Positions 7,111 to 14,577 are shown, counted from the first letter of the stretch. The stretch is 15,607 bases of DNA from Faecalibacterium sp. UBA1360 (GCA_002306375.1 DBRU01000054.1:141-15747); one strand, 5' to 3'. Notes: generated from the letters alone by a model not told the origin. A program made the numbers and translations.

Positions 7111-8184
7111 TTACAGGTAGCTGGGCTCCTCCCGCCGCTGTCCGGCCAGGGACGGCTTATCCAGCACGGCGCCCGCGCCCAGGGCCACGCAGTCCAGGGG
7201 CGCTTCGGCAATGTGCACCTCGATGCCGGTCTCGTTCTGCACCAGGGTATCCAGGCCCCGCAGCAGCGCGCCGCCGCCCGACAGCATGATCCCCCGGTCG
7301 ATGATGTCGCTGGACAGTTCGGGCGGGGTGCATTCCAGCGTGTCTTTGATGGCGTCCACAATGCGCATCAGGCAGTCACCCATGGCTTCCCGCACTTCGT
7401 CCGAGCGGATCAGGATGTCCTTGGGCAGGCCGTCCACCAGGTTGCGGCCCTTGATCTCCATGCTGGTCTCGGTGTCCAGGGGGCAGGCGGAGCCGATCTC
7501 CAGCTTGATCTGTTCGGCCGTGCGCTCACCCACCAGCAGGTTGTACTTGCGCTTGATGAAGGCGATGATGCTCTGGTCCAGGGCGTCGCCGGCGCAGCGC
7601 ACGCTGCGGCTGGCCACCACGCCCGACAGGCTGATGACGGCCACCTCCGCCGTGCCGCCGCCGATGTCCACGATCATGCTGCCCACGGGCTCGGTGGTGG
7701 GCAGCCCGGCGCCGATGGCGGCGGCCATGGGCTCCTCGATGACCGTGACCTGGCGCGCGCCCGCCCGGGCGGCGGCCTGGCGCACGGCGCGGCGCTCCAC
7801 CTCGGTCACGCCGGAGGGCACGCAGATGACCACCCGGGGCCGGGCCAGAAAACTGCGCCCGCAGGCCTGGCGGATAAAGCTTTGCAGCATGGCCGCCGTG
7901 ATGTCAAAATCGGCAATGACGCCGTCCTTCAGGGGACGCACAGCCACGATGGAGCCCGGCGCGCGGCCGATGACCGCCTTGGCCTCATGCCCCACGCTGC
8001 GCACCCGCAGTTCGTCGGTGCGGGTGTCCACGGCCACCACACTGGGCTCGCGCATGATGATGCCGCGGCCCTTCATGTACACCAGGGTGTTGGCGGTGCC
8101 CAGGTCGATGCCGATGTCTTTGGTAAACATAGTGTGCAGTCCCTCGCTGATCCAGTGGAAAAATCGGGTCAAAAAATTTGCCAT
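7111..8184 (-). CDS. mreB: Rod-shape-determining actin homologue MreB
   Basis: A 357-residue bacterial actin that polymerises under the membrane and guides cell-wall synthesis. Nucleotide-binding motifs are clear: DIGIDLGTANTLVY (23-36), the second phosphate loop VDIGGGTAEVAV, and GIMLSGGGALLRGLDTL with the adenosine site. The chosen ATG at 8184 has AAAGGAG 6 nt upstream and gives an 18-residue N-terminal extension (MANFLTRFFHWISEGLHT) that looks like an amphipathic membrane-binding helix. The alternative ATG at 8130 would remove it and has a weaker GAGGG site. It is last in the zapA-U32-dut-maf cluster, 40 nt after maf. No mreC or mreD follows; a terminator does. It could be an Mbl/MreBH-type paralogue. 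Confidence 0.93.
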   Translation of the reverse strand: MANFLTRFFHWISEGLHTMFTKDIGIDLGTANTLVYMKGRGIIMREPSVVAVDTRTDELRVRSVGHEAKAVIGRAPGSIVAVRPLKDGVIADFDITAAMLQSFIRQACGRSFLARPRVVICVPSGVTEVERRAVRQAAARAGARQVTVIEEPMAAAIGAGLPTTEPVGSMIVDIGGGTAEVAVISLSGVVASRSVRCAGDALDQSIIAFIKRKYNLLVGERTAEQIKLEIGSACPLDTETSMEIKGRNLVDGLPKDILIRSDEVREAMGDCLMRIVDAIKDTLECTPPELSSDIIDRGIMLSGGGALLRGLDTLVQNETGIEVHIAEAPLDCVALGAGAVLDKPSLAGQRREEPSYL

Positions 8185-8195
8185 CGTTCGCTCCT

Positions 8196-8217
8196 TTGTG
8201 CCGGGGGCCCGGCACAA
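8196..8217 (-). promoter_or_regulatory. Hairpin next to the mreB ribosome binding site
   Basis: TTGTGCCGGG and CCCGGCACAA form a perfect inverted repeat with a 2-nt centre in the maf-mreB gap. Two bases of the mreB AAAGGAG lie in the stem. It has no T run on the minus strand, so it is more likely an mRNA stability, processing or translation element than a terminator. Confidence 0.5.
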
Positions 8218-8224
8218 GGCGGCC

Positions 8225-8803
8225 TCACCGCGCCAAAAACTGGCGCAGCAGCTGTGCCGTGCGGTGTACGGGCAGACCCATGATGTTGTAATAGCATCCC
8301 TCAATGCCCGTGCACCACAGCGCCGCGTGGCCCTGGATGGCATACGCCCCCGCCTTGTCGTAGGGCTCGGGGGTACGGGCGTAAGCGGCCAGGTCCTCCT
8401 CGTCGATGGGGGCAAAATGTACGGTGGATGTCTCGGCGCAGGCCAGCATGTGCGCCTCCTGCCCGGGGGCGGGCAGGGTGCACAGGCACACGCCGGTGTG
8501 CACCTGGTGCTCCCGGCCGGACAAGGCCCGCAGCATGCGCAGCGCGTCGGCCTGGTCGCGGGGCTTGCCGAACACCCGGCCGCCGCAGTCCACCACCGTG
8601 TCGAACCCCAGCACGATCTGCCCGGGGTTTTGCCGGGCTACGGCCTGGGCTTTGGCGGTGGCCAGGGTGCGGGCCAGATGGACGGGAGAGTCGGCGCACA
8701 GGGCGCTTTCGTCCACGTCGCTGGTGCGCACGACGAAATCGTCGGTGATCAGGCTCATCAGCTCGCGGCGGCGCGGGCTGGTCGATGCAAGGATCAAAGG
8801 CAT
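8225..8803 (-). CDS. maf: Maf-family nucleotide pyrophosphatase
   Basis: A 192-residue Maf/HAM1-like protein, the normal length. Maf proteins hydrolyse dTTP, UTP and modified nucleoside triphosphates to monophosphates and are linked to control of septum formation. Family motifs: ILASTSPRRREL at 4-15, SDVDES at 28-33, LGFDTVVDCGGRVFGKPRD at 65-83 with Asp68 as likely base, and EPYDKAGAYAIQG at 146-158. The ATG at 8803 was chosen over an in-frame upstream ATG at 8902 because the family starts at this point and AAGGA lies about 8 nt upstream. It is downstream of dut, another pool-cleaning enzyme, and upstream of mreB. Maf-MreB adjacency is common in Firmicutes. Confidence 0.94.
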   Translation of the reverse strand: MPLILASTSPRRRELMSLITDDFVVRTSDVDESALCADSPVHLARTLATAKAQAVARQNPGQIVLGFDTVVDCGGRVFGKPRDQADALRMLRALSGREHQVHTGVCLCTLPAPGQEAHMLACAETSTVHFAPIDEEDLAAYARTPEPYDKAGAYAIQGHAALWCTGIEGCYYNIMGLPVHRTAQLLRQFLAR

Positions 8804-8821
8804 GGGATGCTTCCTTTCGTT

Positions 8822-8836
8822 GGCTATTATATAGCC
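8822..8836. promoter_or_regulatory. Palindrome with embedded -10-like box upstream of maf
   Basis: GGCTAT-TAT-ATAGCC is a perfect inverted repeat in the 76-bp dut-maf gap. On the minus strand it contains TATAAT (8831-8826), but no convincing -35 box is found 16-18 bp upstream. It may be an internal promoter with operator, or chance. Confidence 0.35.
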
Positions 8837-8879
8837 CTGGTACAAAGAATCCTGGCGAATTTTAGGGCGGGGCGGCCTT

Positions 8880-9329
8880 TTACTGCCGCCCGGTGGAGCC
8901 AAAGCCCCCCTCGCCCCGGGTCGTATCGCTCAGTTCGGCGGCGGCCACAAAATCCGCCTGCCACACCGGGGCGATGCACAGCTGGGCCACCCGCTCGCCG
9001 GGGGCGATGGTGTAGGCCTCGGTCCCCAGGTTGATCATGGGCACCTTCAACTCGCCCCGGTAATCGCTGTCGATCACGCCCACGCCGTTGGCCATGCACA
9101 GCCCGTGCTTGATGGAAAGCCCGCTGCGGGCATACACCAAAGCCACGCAGTCGGCCCCGGGCAGCTCGATGGCCAGCCCGGTGGGCACCAGCACCCGCTG
9201 CATGGGGGCCACGGTCAGCGGCGCGTCCAGCAGGGCGCACAGATCGGCGGCCGCCGCGCCCGGCGTGGCGTAGGCGGGGGCCTGGGCGCGGTCGTCCAGG
9301 CGCTTGAAGATAACGGTCTTGCGTTGCAT
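8880..9329 (-). CDS. dut: Deoxyuridine 5'-triphosphate nucleotidohydrolase (dUTPase)
   Basis: A 149-residue trimeric-type dUTPase that converts dUTP to dUMP and pyrophosphate, keeping uracil out of DNA. All five motifs are visible: GAAAADL (24-30), VYARSGLSIKHGL (65-77), GVGVIDSDYRGEL (82-94) with catalytic Asp87, GERVAQLCIAPV (111-122), and the C-terminal RGEGGFGSTG (138-147) that closes over the active site. The ATG at 9329 has GGAG 6 nt upstream; an in-frame ATG at 9347 would lack a good site. It begins 24 nt after the U32 gene and precedes maf, so two nucleotide-sanitising enzymes are neighbours in one operon. Confidence 0.96.
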   Translation of the reverse strand: MQRKTVIFKRLDDRAQAPAYATPGAAAADLCALLDAPLTVAPMQRVLVPTGLAIELPGADCVALVYARSGLSIKHGLCMANGVGVIDSDYRGELKVPMINLGTEAYTIAPGERVAQLCIAPVWQADFVAAAELSDTTRGEGGFGSTGRQ

Positions 9330-9353
9330 AACGGCTCCTTTGGTCAAAAAAAC

Positions 9354-11456
9354 TCAACCCGTATAGTATAAGCCCCGGGTGAACTCGCTGTCAAATGGGG
9401 CGCCCGCCGCCAGCTGCTCCAAAATCTGGCGCACCCGGGCGGGGGCTTCGGTGGTAAAGGCGGCCAGGGCGACATCCACGGGCATTTCCCGCAGCCGGTC
9501 GCCCATATACAAAGGCACGGGGTTGTACACCGTGCGCACCCCGGCCATGCCGGGGGCCGAGCAGCGCACCGCAAAGTCCCGGCCTTTGCGGTCCCGCAGG
9601 GACCCTTGCCCGTTGCAGCCCTTGCAGCTGCGGACGTTTTGCAGCGGGCAGGCCCGGGTCAGCATCAGCGGGATGTGCCCGTAGCACAGGGCCGCCGTGG
9701 GCACGCCCGGGTCCAGGAAGGCCATGGCGGTCAGAGGCGTTTCGGGGTGCGCAAGCATCCCTTTCAGGCCCAGCTCCCGCCAGCGCGCCGCCGACAGGGG
9801 GTTGGTCACGTTGAGCCCCAGCCCGCCGTAGCGGGGCAGGGCGGTGGGCCAGCGCAGCTGGGCGGGGTTGTTGAGCACCACGCCGCCAAAGCCCAGCCCT
9901 TCGCAGGCGGCCAGGGCCGCTTTGGCCTTTTCTTCCGCCGTGCCGAAGAATACCCGCGGCAGTTCCAGCAGCGTGCGGGGGCGCAGGGCCTCGGGCAGGG
10001 CGAGCGCCCGGTCCAGGGGCAGCACGATCAAGCGCAGCGTTCCGGCCAGGTCGGGGGGGATCTGCTCGGGCAGGGCGAAGCGGGCCGCCAGGGCGGGCGT
10101 GACCTTGGCCCGGGGGGCAAAGGCCGGCAGGGCAAAGTCCCGCACCGGCAGGGGCGCGGCCTGCTCCCGCAGGTCCATCAGTTGCTCAAGCGCCCGGCGG
10201 CGCAGATCGTTCCACACCCCGCCGGGCAGGAACGCCCCGCTCAGTTCGGGGGCCAAGGTCACATCCTCGGCATAAAAGGGGGTGCCGCCGGTCTTGGCCA
10301 AAGCGCGGCGGATGGACTCGCTCTGGTCCTTTTGGGCCGGGGCGGGGCAGACCTTCGCCTCCACCCGTACGCGGCGCCCGTCGCCGTCGGCGGCGTCCAG
10401 AACGACCTTGCCGTCCGGCAGCCCGGCCTCAAAGCGCACGGGCACCCGGGGCATCTCCCGGCGGAACAACTCCCGGGCCTTGGGGGCGGCGGCGCGGGTG
10501 GCCGCGGCGTCCGCTTCGGTGCGCACGCCGAACATGCCCCCGTCGATGCGCCCGCGCAGGTAGGCGTCGGTAAAGCCCGAACGGGAAAAAATATCCCGCA
10601 GGAGGGCTTCGTCGTAAGTTTGCCCGTCCCGGGCGGCCCGGCAGGCGCTGACGGCGGCGGCCGCGTACTCGGGCGTGCGCAGCCGTCCCTCGATCTTCAG
10701 GCTGGCCACGCCGGCGTCGGCCAGTTCGGCCAGGTGGGGCACCAGGTCCATGTCCTTAAGGCTCAGGTGGCAGGCCGTGCCGGCCGCGCCGGGGCGCAGG
10801 CCGGGCGTGGCGTCAAAGGGCAGGCGGCAGGGCCCGGCGCAGGCGCCCCGGTTGCCGCTGCGCCCGCCGAGAAAGGCGCTCATCATGCACTGACCGCTCA
10901 CGGCCATGCACATGGCCCCGTGGACGAAGACCTCCACCTCGATGGGGCTGGCCTTGACCACGGCGCGGATCTCCTCCAGCGACAGTTCCCGGGCCAGGAT
11001 GACCCGATCGTAGCCCAGCTCGGCCATCTGCAAAGCGCCGTCGGGGGTGTGGATGCTCATTTGGGTGGAGGCATGCAGCGCCAGGCCGGGGGCGATGTCC
11101 TGCACAAGTTTGGCCGTGGCCAGGTCGTCGGCGATGACAGCGTCCGCTCCGGCTTCGGCCACGGCGCGCACCGCGTCGGCCAGGGTCTCCAGTTCGCCGG
11201 CGAACACCAGGGTGTTCAAGGCCACGTGGACGCGCACGCCCCGGGCATGACAAAAGCGCACGGCGTCGCGCAGCTCTTCGGGGGTGAAGTTGCCGGCGCT
11301 GCGCCGTGCGTTGAAGCCTGTCAGGCCCAGATAAACAGCATCAGCGCCGCTCAAAACAGCGGCGCTTAGCATCTGCGCGTTGCCTGCCGGGGCCAGGATC
11401 TCGGGCCGGAGCAAAGGGGACGCGCGCCTATCGGACGTAAGATCGCGGTATGCCAT
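9354..11456 (-). CDS. U32 family protein, RlhA-like 23S rRNA hydroxylation factor
   Basis: A 700-residue member of the peptidase U32 family. The N-terminal barrel carries LRPEILAPAGN (16-26) and YLGLTGFNARRSAGNF (42-57), then the family iron-sulfur motif C183-x6-C190-x15-C206-x3-C210 inside VHGAMCMAVSGQCMMSAF and GNRGACAGPCR. The middle fits a DUF3656-type insertion and the C-terminus has a second cysteine group (C603, C611, C614, C632). Length and layout match RlhA, which in E. coli is needed for hydroxylation of 23S rRNA C2501; despite the name, protease activity is doubtful. The ATG shares one base with the zapA stop and has no strong ribosome binding site, suggesting translational coupling. 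It sits between zapA and dut. The exact RNA target is inferred. Confidence 0.88.
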   Translation of the reverse strand: MAYRDLTSDRRASPLLRPEILAPAGNAQMLSAAVLSGADAVYLGLTGFNARRSAGNFTPEELRDAVRFCHARGVRVHVALNTLVFAGELETLADAVRAVAEAGADAVIADDLATAKLVQDIAPGLALHASTQMSIHTPDGALQMAELGYDRVILARELSLEEIRAVVKASPIEVEVFVHGAMCMAVSGQCMMSAFLGGRSGNRGACAGPCRLPFDATPGLRPGAAGTACHLSLKDMDLVPHLAELADAGVASLKIEGRLRTPEYAAAAVSACRAARDGQTYDEALLRDIFSRSGFTDAYLRGRIDGGMFGVRTEADAAATRAAAPKARELFRREMPRVPVRFEAGLPDGKVVLDAADGDGRRVRVEAKVCPAPAQKDQSESIRRALAKTGGTPFYAEDVTLAPELSGAFLPGGVWNDLRRRALEQLMDLREQAAPLPVRDFALPAFAPRAKVTPALAARFALPEQIPPDLAGTLRLIVLPLDRALALPEALRPRTLLELPRVFFGTAEEKAKAALAACEGLGFGGVVLNNPAQLRWPTALPRYGGLGLNVTNPLSAARWRELGLKGMLAHPETPLTAMAFLDPGVPTAALCYGHIPLMLTRACPLQNVRSCKGCNGQGSLRDRKGRDFAVRCSAPGMAGVRTVYNPVPLYMGDRLREMPVDVALAAFTTEAPARVRQILEQLAAGAPFDSEFTRGLYYTG

Positions 11457-11821
11457 CAGCCCAGGATGTCGGGCCCAAGGTTCAGGCGGCGGCGCAGATC
11501 ATCCACCTGCTTGCGCAAGGCGTCGTTTTCCCGGCGCAGCTCCTCGGCGGCCATCTTGGCCGAGGCCGCGTCCTCCAGGTAGTTTTTGATCTGGCGGCGC
11601 ATATTGTCGGCGCTGCCGCTGGCCTTTTCCAGCTCGTCGCGGTAGCTCAAAGCGGTCATGATGGCGGCGGTGGTGATGGACACCGTGCTGGACGAGGACA
11701 TCAGCTCGTTCATGTCCAGGTTGAGCCGGTCGGCCAGGTTCTGCATATAATCTTCACTCTCGGTGGTGGAAATGACGTAGCTGGAGCCGCAGATGTTCAA
11801 GCGCACTTTGGAATTGGGCAT
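11456..11821 (-). CDS. zapA: Cell division protein ZapA
   Basis: A 121-residue ZapA-like protein: an N-terminal globular domain (VRLNICGSSYVISTTESEDYMQNLADRLN, given here in pieces: VRLNICGSSYVIS at 6-18, SEDYMQNLADRLN at 22-34) and a long C-terminal coiled coil from about 55 to 115 rich in Glu, Arg and Leu. ZapA binds and cross-links FtsZ filaments at the division ring. The ATG at 11821 is preferred: AAAGGAG lies 7 nt upstream, whereas the in-frame ATG at 11827 is only 1 nt from it. First gene of the minus-strand cluster, its stop overlaps the U32 start by one base. ZapA next to a U32 gene is a common arrangement in Clostridia. Confidence 0.9.
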   Translation of the reverse strand: MPNSKVRLNICGSSYVISTTESEDYMQNLADRLNLDMNELMSSSSTVSITTAAIMTALSYRDELEKASGSADNMRRQIKNYLEDAASAKMAAEELRRENDALRKQVDDLRRRLNLGPDILG

Positions 11822-11890
11822 GTTCATACTCCTTTGTTCAAAAAAAGAAAAACGTATCAAAAAGGGAAAGCCATCTCCCACAAAGGCAGA

Positions 11891-11909
11891 TATACTATAT
11901 TATAGTATA
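11891..11909. promoter_or_regulatory. Perfect 19-bp AT palindrome at the zapA promoter
   Basis: TATACTATA, a central T, then TATAGTATA form a perfect inverted repeat. It encloses the minus-strand -10 candidate TATAAT (11904-11899) and overlaps a plus-strand TATAAT at 11906-11911. The size and symmetry suit a dimeric repressor operator, but a palindromic core promoter is an alternative. Confidence 0.5.
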
Positions 11910-11927
11910 ATTTCGCCCCGAGAAAAA
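11899..11927 (-). promoter_or_regulatory. Candidate zapA operon promoter
   Basis: On the minus strand TATAAT (11904-11899) lies 17 bp from a poor -35 hexamer, TTTTTC (11927-11922). The predicted start near 11892 gives a leader of about 70 nt to the zapA ATG. The -10 box is perfect but the -35 is weak, so an activator or another start is possible. Confidence 0.45.
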
Positions 11928-11956
11928 GCCCTTTTGTGTAAAAAAGCAAATTTCAT

Positions 11957-11968
11957 GGTCCGCGGACC
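11957..11968. promoter_or_regulatory. Perfect 12-bp GC palindrome upstream of the glgP promoter
   Basis: GGTCCGCGGACC is a perfect inverted repeat ending 8 bp before the glgP -35 box, inside otherwise AT-rich DNA. The position suits an activator or repressor site for glgP or zapA. No known regulator can be named. Confidence 0.4.
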
Positions 11969-11976
11969 CAAAACGC

Positions 11977-12005
11977 TTGCTAAAACGGAATATTTTTACT
12001 ATAAT
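11977..12005 (+). promoter_or_regulatory. glgP promoter
   Basis: TTGCTA (11977-11982), a 17-bp spacer and a perfect TATAAT (12000-12005) form a good sigma-70-like promoter. The expected start near 12012 gives a leader of about 127 nt containing a CGGGCA/TGCCCG hairpin near 12034-12047 and a CGGCGG/CCGCCG pairing further on. Confidence 0.78.
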
Positions 12006-12138
12006 ATCCCATAAGTGGTTTCCCGCGTTCCGGGCAAATGCCCGCAGGGCGCGCACAAAACGGCGGCGCATATGGGTTTGCGGTAATCACCGCCGCGCCT
12101 GCCGATCAGGCCAAATTCTGCCAAAGGAGAGAGTCGTT

Positions 12139-14544
12139 TTGCTGAAATACACGCAGAAAGAATTCGAGAAGCTCCTCAAGGATACCCTGATGAGCGAGTG
12201 CAACGTCACCCTGGAGGTCGCCTCGGTGGACCAGATCTACCGCTGCATGGCCGCCATCGTGCGTCAGATCATGTCCGACCAGCAGAAGAAGTTCCAGGCC
12301 CGCACCCTGGGCGAGGGCAAAAAGCAGGTGTACTACCTGTGCATGGAATTTCTGATGGGCCGCAGCCTGCGTACCAGCCTGTTCAACCTGGGCCTCAACG
12401 AAGTGGCCGAGGCCGTGCTGGAAAGCGCCGGCGTCAAGATCGAGAACATCTACAACCAGGAGCCCGACGCGGGCCTGGGCAACGGCGGTCTGGGCCGCCT
12501 GGCCGCCTGCTACCTGGACGGCATGGCCACCGACTGCATCCCCGGTACCGGCTACTCGATCTTGTACGAGTACGGCATCTTCAAGCAGAAGATCGTGGAC
12601 GGCTGGCAGCAGGAAACTGCCGACACCTGGCTGCCCGGCGGCCAGGTGTGGATCAAGAGCCACCCCGACCAGGCCCAGGAGATCCGCTTTGACGGCCAGG
12701 CCGTGGAGACCTGGGACGGCGGCTTCCACCATGTCAAGTACGAGAACTACAACAGCGTCATCGCCGTGCCCAACGACATGTACGTGGCCGGCTACGGCAC
12801 GTCCGGCGTGGCCAAGCTGCGCCTGTGGCAGGCCAAGGCCCCCAGCTTCGACATGAGCAGCTTCAATGCCGGCAACTACAACACCGCCATCAGCCAGAGC
12901 GCCTCCGCCGAGCTGATCTCCAAGATCCTGTACCCCAACGACAACCACACCGAGGGCAAGATCCTGCGCCTGCGCCAGCAGTATTTCTTCTCGGCCGCTT
13001 CCGTCGCCGACATCCTGGGCAACCACCTGAACCAGTACGGCACGCTGGACAATCTGCCCGACAAGGTGGCCATCCAGCTCAACGACACCCATCCCACCCT
13101 GGCCATCCCCGAGATGATGCGCATCTTGCTGGACGAGTGCTCCTACAGCTGGGAAGCCGCCTTCGACATCTGCCGCAAGGTCTTTGCCTACACCAACCAC
13201 ACGGTCATGAGCGAGGCCCTGGAAAAGTGGAACGTGGAGATCTTCCGCTCCACGCTGCCTCGCATCTGGCAGATCGTCTGCGAGATGGACCGCCGCTGCC
13301 GCGCCGACCTGGAACAGGTGTTCCCCGGCGACAAGGGCAAGATCGACTATATGGCCATTCTGGGCGACAACCAGGTGCGCATGGCCAACATCTGCGCCTA
13401 CACCTGCCACTCCATCAACGGCGTGTCCAAGCTGCACAGCGAGATCATCAAGGACAGCGTGTTCCACGATTATTTCCTGTACAAGCCCAAGGCCTTCAAG
13501 AACGTCACCAACGGCATCGCCTACCGCCGCTGGCTGCTGTGCGCCAACCCCGGCCTGACCGACCTGCTCACCGACACCATCGGCGAAGGCTTCAAGACCG
13601 ACGCCGCTCAGCTGAAAAAGCTGGAAAAGTTTGCCGCCGACAAGAATGTCCTGAAAAAGCTCGAAGGCGTCAAGCGGGAAAACAAGGCCCAGTTCTCCAA
13701 CTATCTGCTGCGGGCCACCGGCCAGCTCATCGACCCCGATTCCATCTTTGACTGCCAGGTCAAGCGCATGCACGAGTACAAGCGCCAGCACCTGAACGCT
13801 TTGAACATCGCGGCCGAGTATCTGTACCTCAAGTCCAACCCCAACGCCGACTTCATCCCCAAGACCTATATCTTCGGCGCCAAGGCGGCCCCCGGCTACT
13901 ATATGGCCAAGCAGATGATCCGCATGATCTGCAAGCTGGGCGACCTGATCGACTCCGACCCGGCCGTGCGGGGCAAGCTGCGCATCGTCTACCTGGAGGA
14001 CTACTGCGTCACCCTGTCCGAGCAGCTCATGCCCGCCTCCGAAGTGTCCGAGCAGATCTCCCTGGCCGGCACCGAGGCCTCCGGCACCGGCAACATGAAG
14101 TTCATGCTCAACGGCGCCATCACCCTGGGCACCCTGGACGGCGCCAACGTGGAGATCGCCGACGCCGCCGGCCATGACAATGAGATCATCTTCGGCATGC
14201 TGACGCCCGAGGTCAACGCCCTCAAGGGCATGGGCTACCATCCCCACGCCTATATCGCCGACGACAACGTGGCCATGGCGGTGCTGGACCTGCTGGAGAA
14301 GGGCTGGAACGGCGAAAACTTCACCGAAGTCACCAGCAACCTGCGCAACAGCGATCCGTATATGGTCATGGCGGACTTCAAGGACTACCGCCGCGCCCAG
14401 GCCACCGTGCAGCAACTGTACCGCGACCGCGAGACCTGGAACCGCATGAGCCTGATGAACATTGCCAACGCCGGCATCTTCTCGGCCGACCGCTCGGTCA
14501 TGGACTACGCCCGCGACATCTGGGGCGCTTCTCCCGTGCGCTGA
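12139..14544 (+). CDS. glgP: Glycogen/maltodextrin phosphorylase
   Basis: An 801-residue GT35 phosphorylase, full length, releasing glucose 1-phosphate from alpha-1,4-glucan ends in the cytoplasm. Signature regions: GNGGLGRLAACYLDGMA starting at residue 114, QLNDTHPTLAIPEMMRIL, the RMHEYKRQHLNALN segment, and EASGTGNMKFMLNGAITLGT, in which Lys654 should carry PLP. The start is a TTG at 12139 (MLKYTQKEFEKLL) with AAAGGAG 9 nt upstream. Upstream in-frame starts lie in the promoter and have no ribosome binding site. Codon use is very even (GCC, GGC, AAG, GAG, CTG, ATC, AAC), stricter than its neighbours, which suggests strong expression. A terminator follows, then a GH13 gene that could supply shorter chains. 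Confidence 0.95.
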   Translation: MLKYTQKEFEKLLKDTLMSECNVTLEVASVDQIYRCMAAIVRQIMSDQQKKFQARTLGEGKKQVYYLCMEFLMGRSLRTSLFNLGLNEVAEAVLESAGVKIENIYNQEPDAGLGNGGLGRLAACYLDGMATDCIPGTGYSILYEYGIFKQKIVDGWQQETADTWLPGGQVWIKSHPDQAQEIRFDGQAVETWDGGFHHVKYENYNSVIAVPNDMYVAGYGTSGVAKLRLWQAKAPSFDMSSFNAGNYNTAISQSASAELISKILYPNDNHTEGKILRLRQQYFFSAASVADILGNHLNQYGTLDNLPDKVAIQLNDTHPTLAIPEMMRILLDECSYSWEAAFDICRKVFAYTNHTVMSEALEKWNVEIFRSTLPRIWQIVCEMDRRCRADLEQVFPGDKGKIDYMAILGDNQVRMANICAYTCHSINGVSKLHSEIIKDSVFHDYFLYKPKAFKNVTNGIAYRRWLLCANPGLTDLLTDTIGEGFKTDAAQLKKLEKFAADKNVLKKLEGVKRENKAQFSNYLLRATGQLIDPDSIFDCQVKRMHEYKRQHLNALNIAAEYLYLKSNPNADFIPKTYIFGAKAAPGYYMAKQMIRMICKLGDLIDSDPAVRGKLRIVYLEDYCVTLSEQLMPASEVSEQISLAGTEASGTGNMKFMLNGAITLGTLDGANVEIADAAGHDNEIIFGMLTPEVNALKGMGYHPHAYIADDNVAMAVLDLLEKGWNGENFTEVTSNLRNSDPYMVMADFKDYRRAQATVQQLYRDRETWNRMSLMNIANAGIFSADRSVMDYARDIWGASPVR

Positions 14545-14577
14545 GCCCACGGTTCACCCCCGCATAAGGAAACAGGA

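Larger units (their letters stand above)
11822..12138. other. Divergent intergenic region between zapA and glgP
   Basis: 317 bp without a credible gene. It is AT-rich from about 11840 to 12012 and GC-rich after that. From left to right it holds the zapA leader, a 19-bp AT palindrome overlapping the zapA -10 region, a 12-bp GC palindrome, the glgP promoter and a structured glgP leader with the TTG-start ribosome binding site. Open reading frames crossing it lack ribosome binding sites and family similarity. Confidence 0.7.

Noticed and set aside
7211..9034. 607-codon plus-strand frame across mreB and maf
   Set aside because: Antisense to two recognised genes, with no ribosome binding site.
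9606..11369. 587-codon plus-strand frame antisense to the U32 gene
   Set aside because: Gly/Gln/Ala-rich shadow without motifs.
11906..11911. Plus-strand TATAAT in the AT palindrome as a glgP promoter
   Set aside because: No -35 at normal spacing; the TTGCTA/TATAAT pair at 11977-12005 is far better.
11977..12138. N-terminal extension of glgP from an upstream TTG
   Set aside because: That TTG is part of the -35 box, lies before the predicted transcript start and has no ribosome binding site; family similarity begins at 12139.
12106..14550. 814-codon minus-strand frame antisense to glgP
   Set aside because: A product of the strict C/G-ending codons of glgP; a Val/Gly/His-rich translation unlike any protein family.
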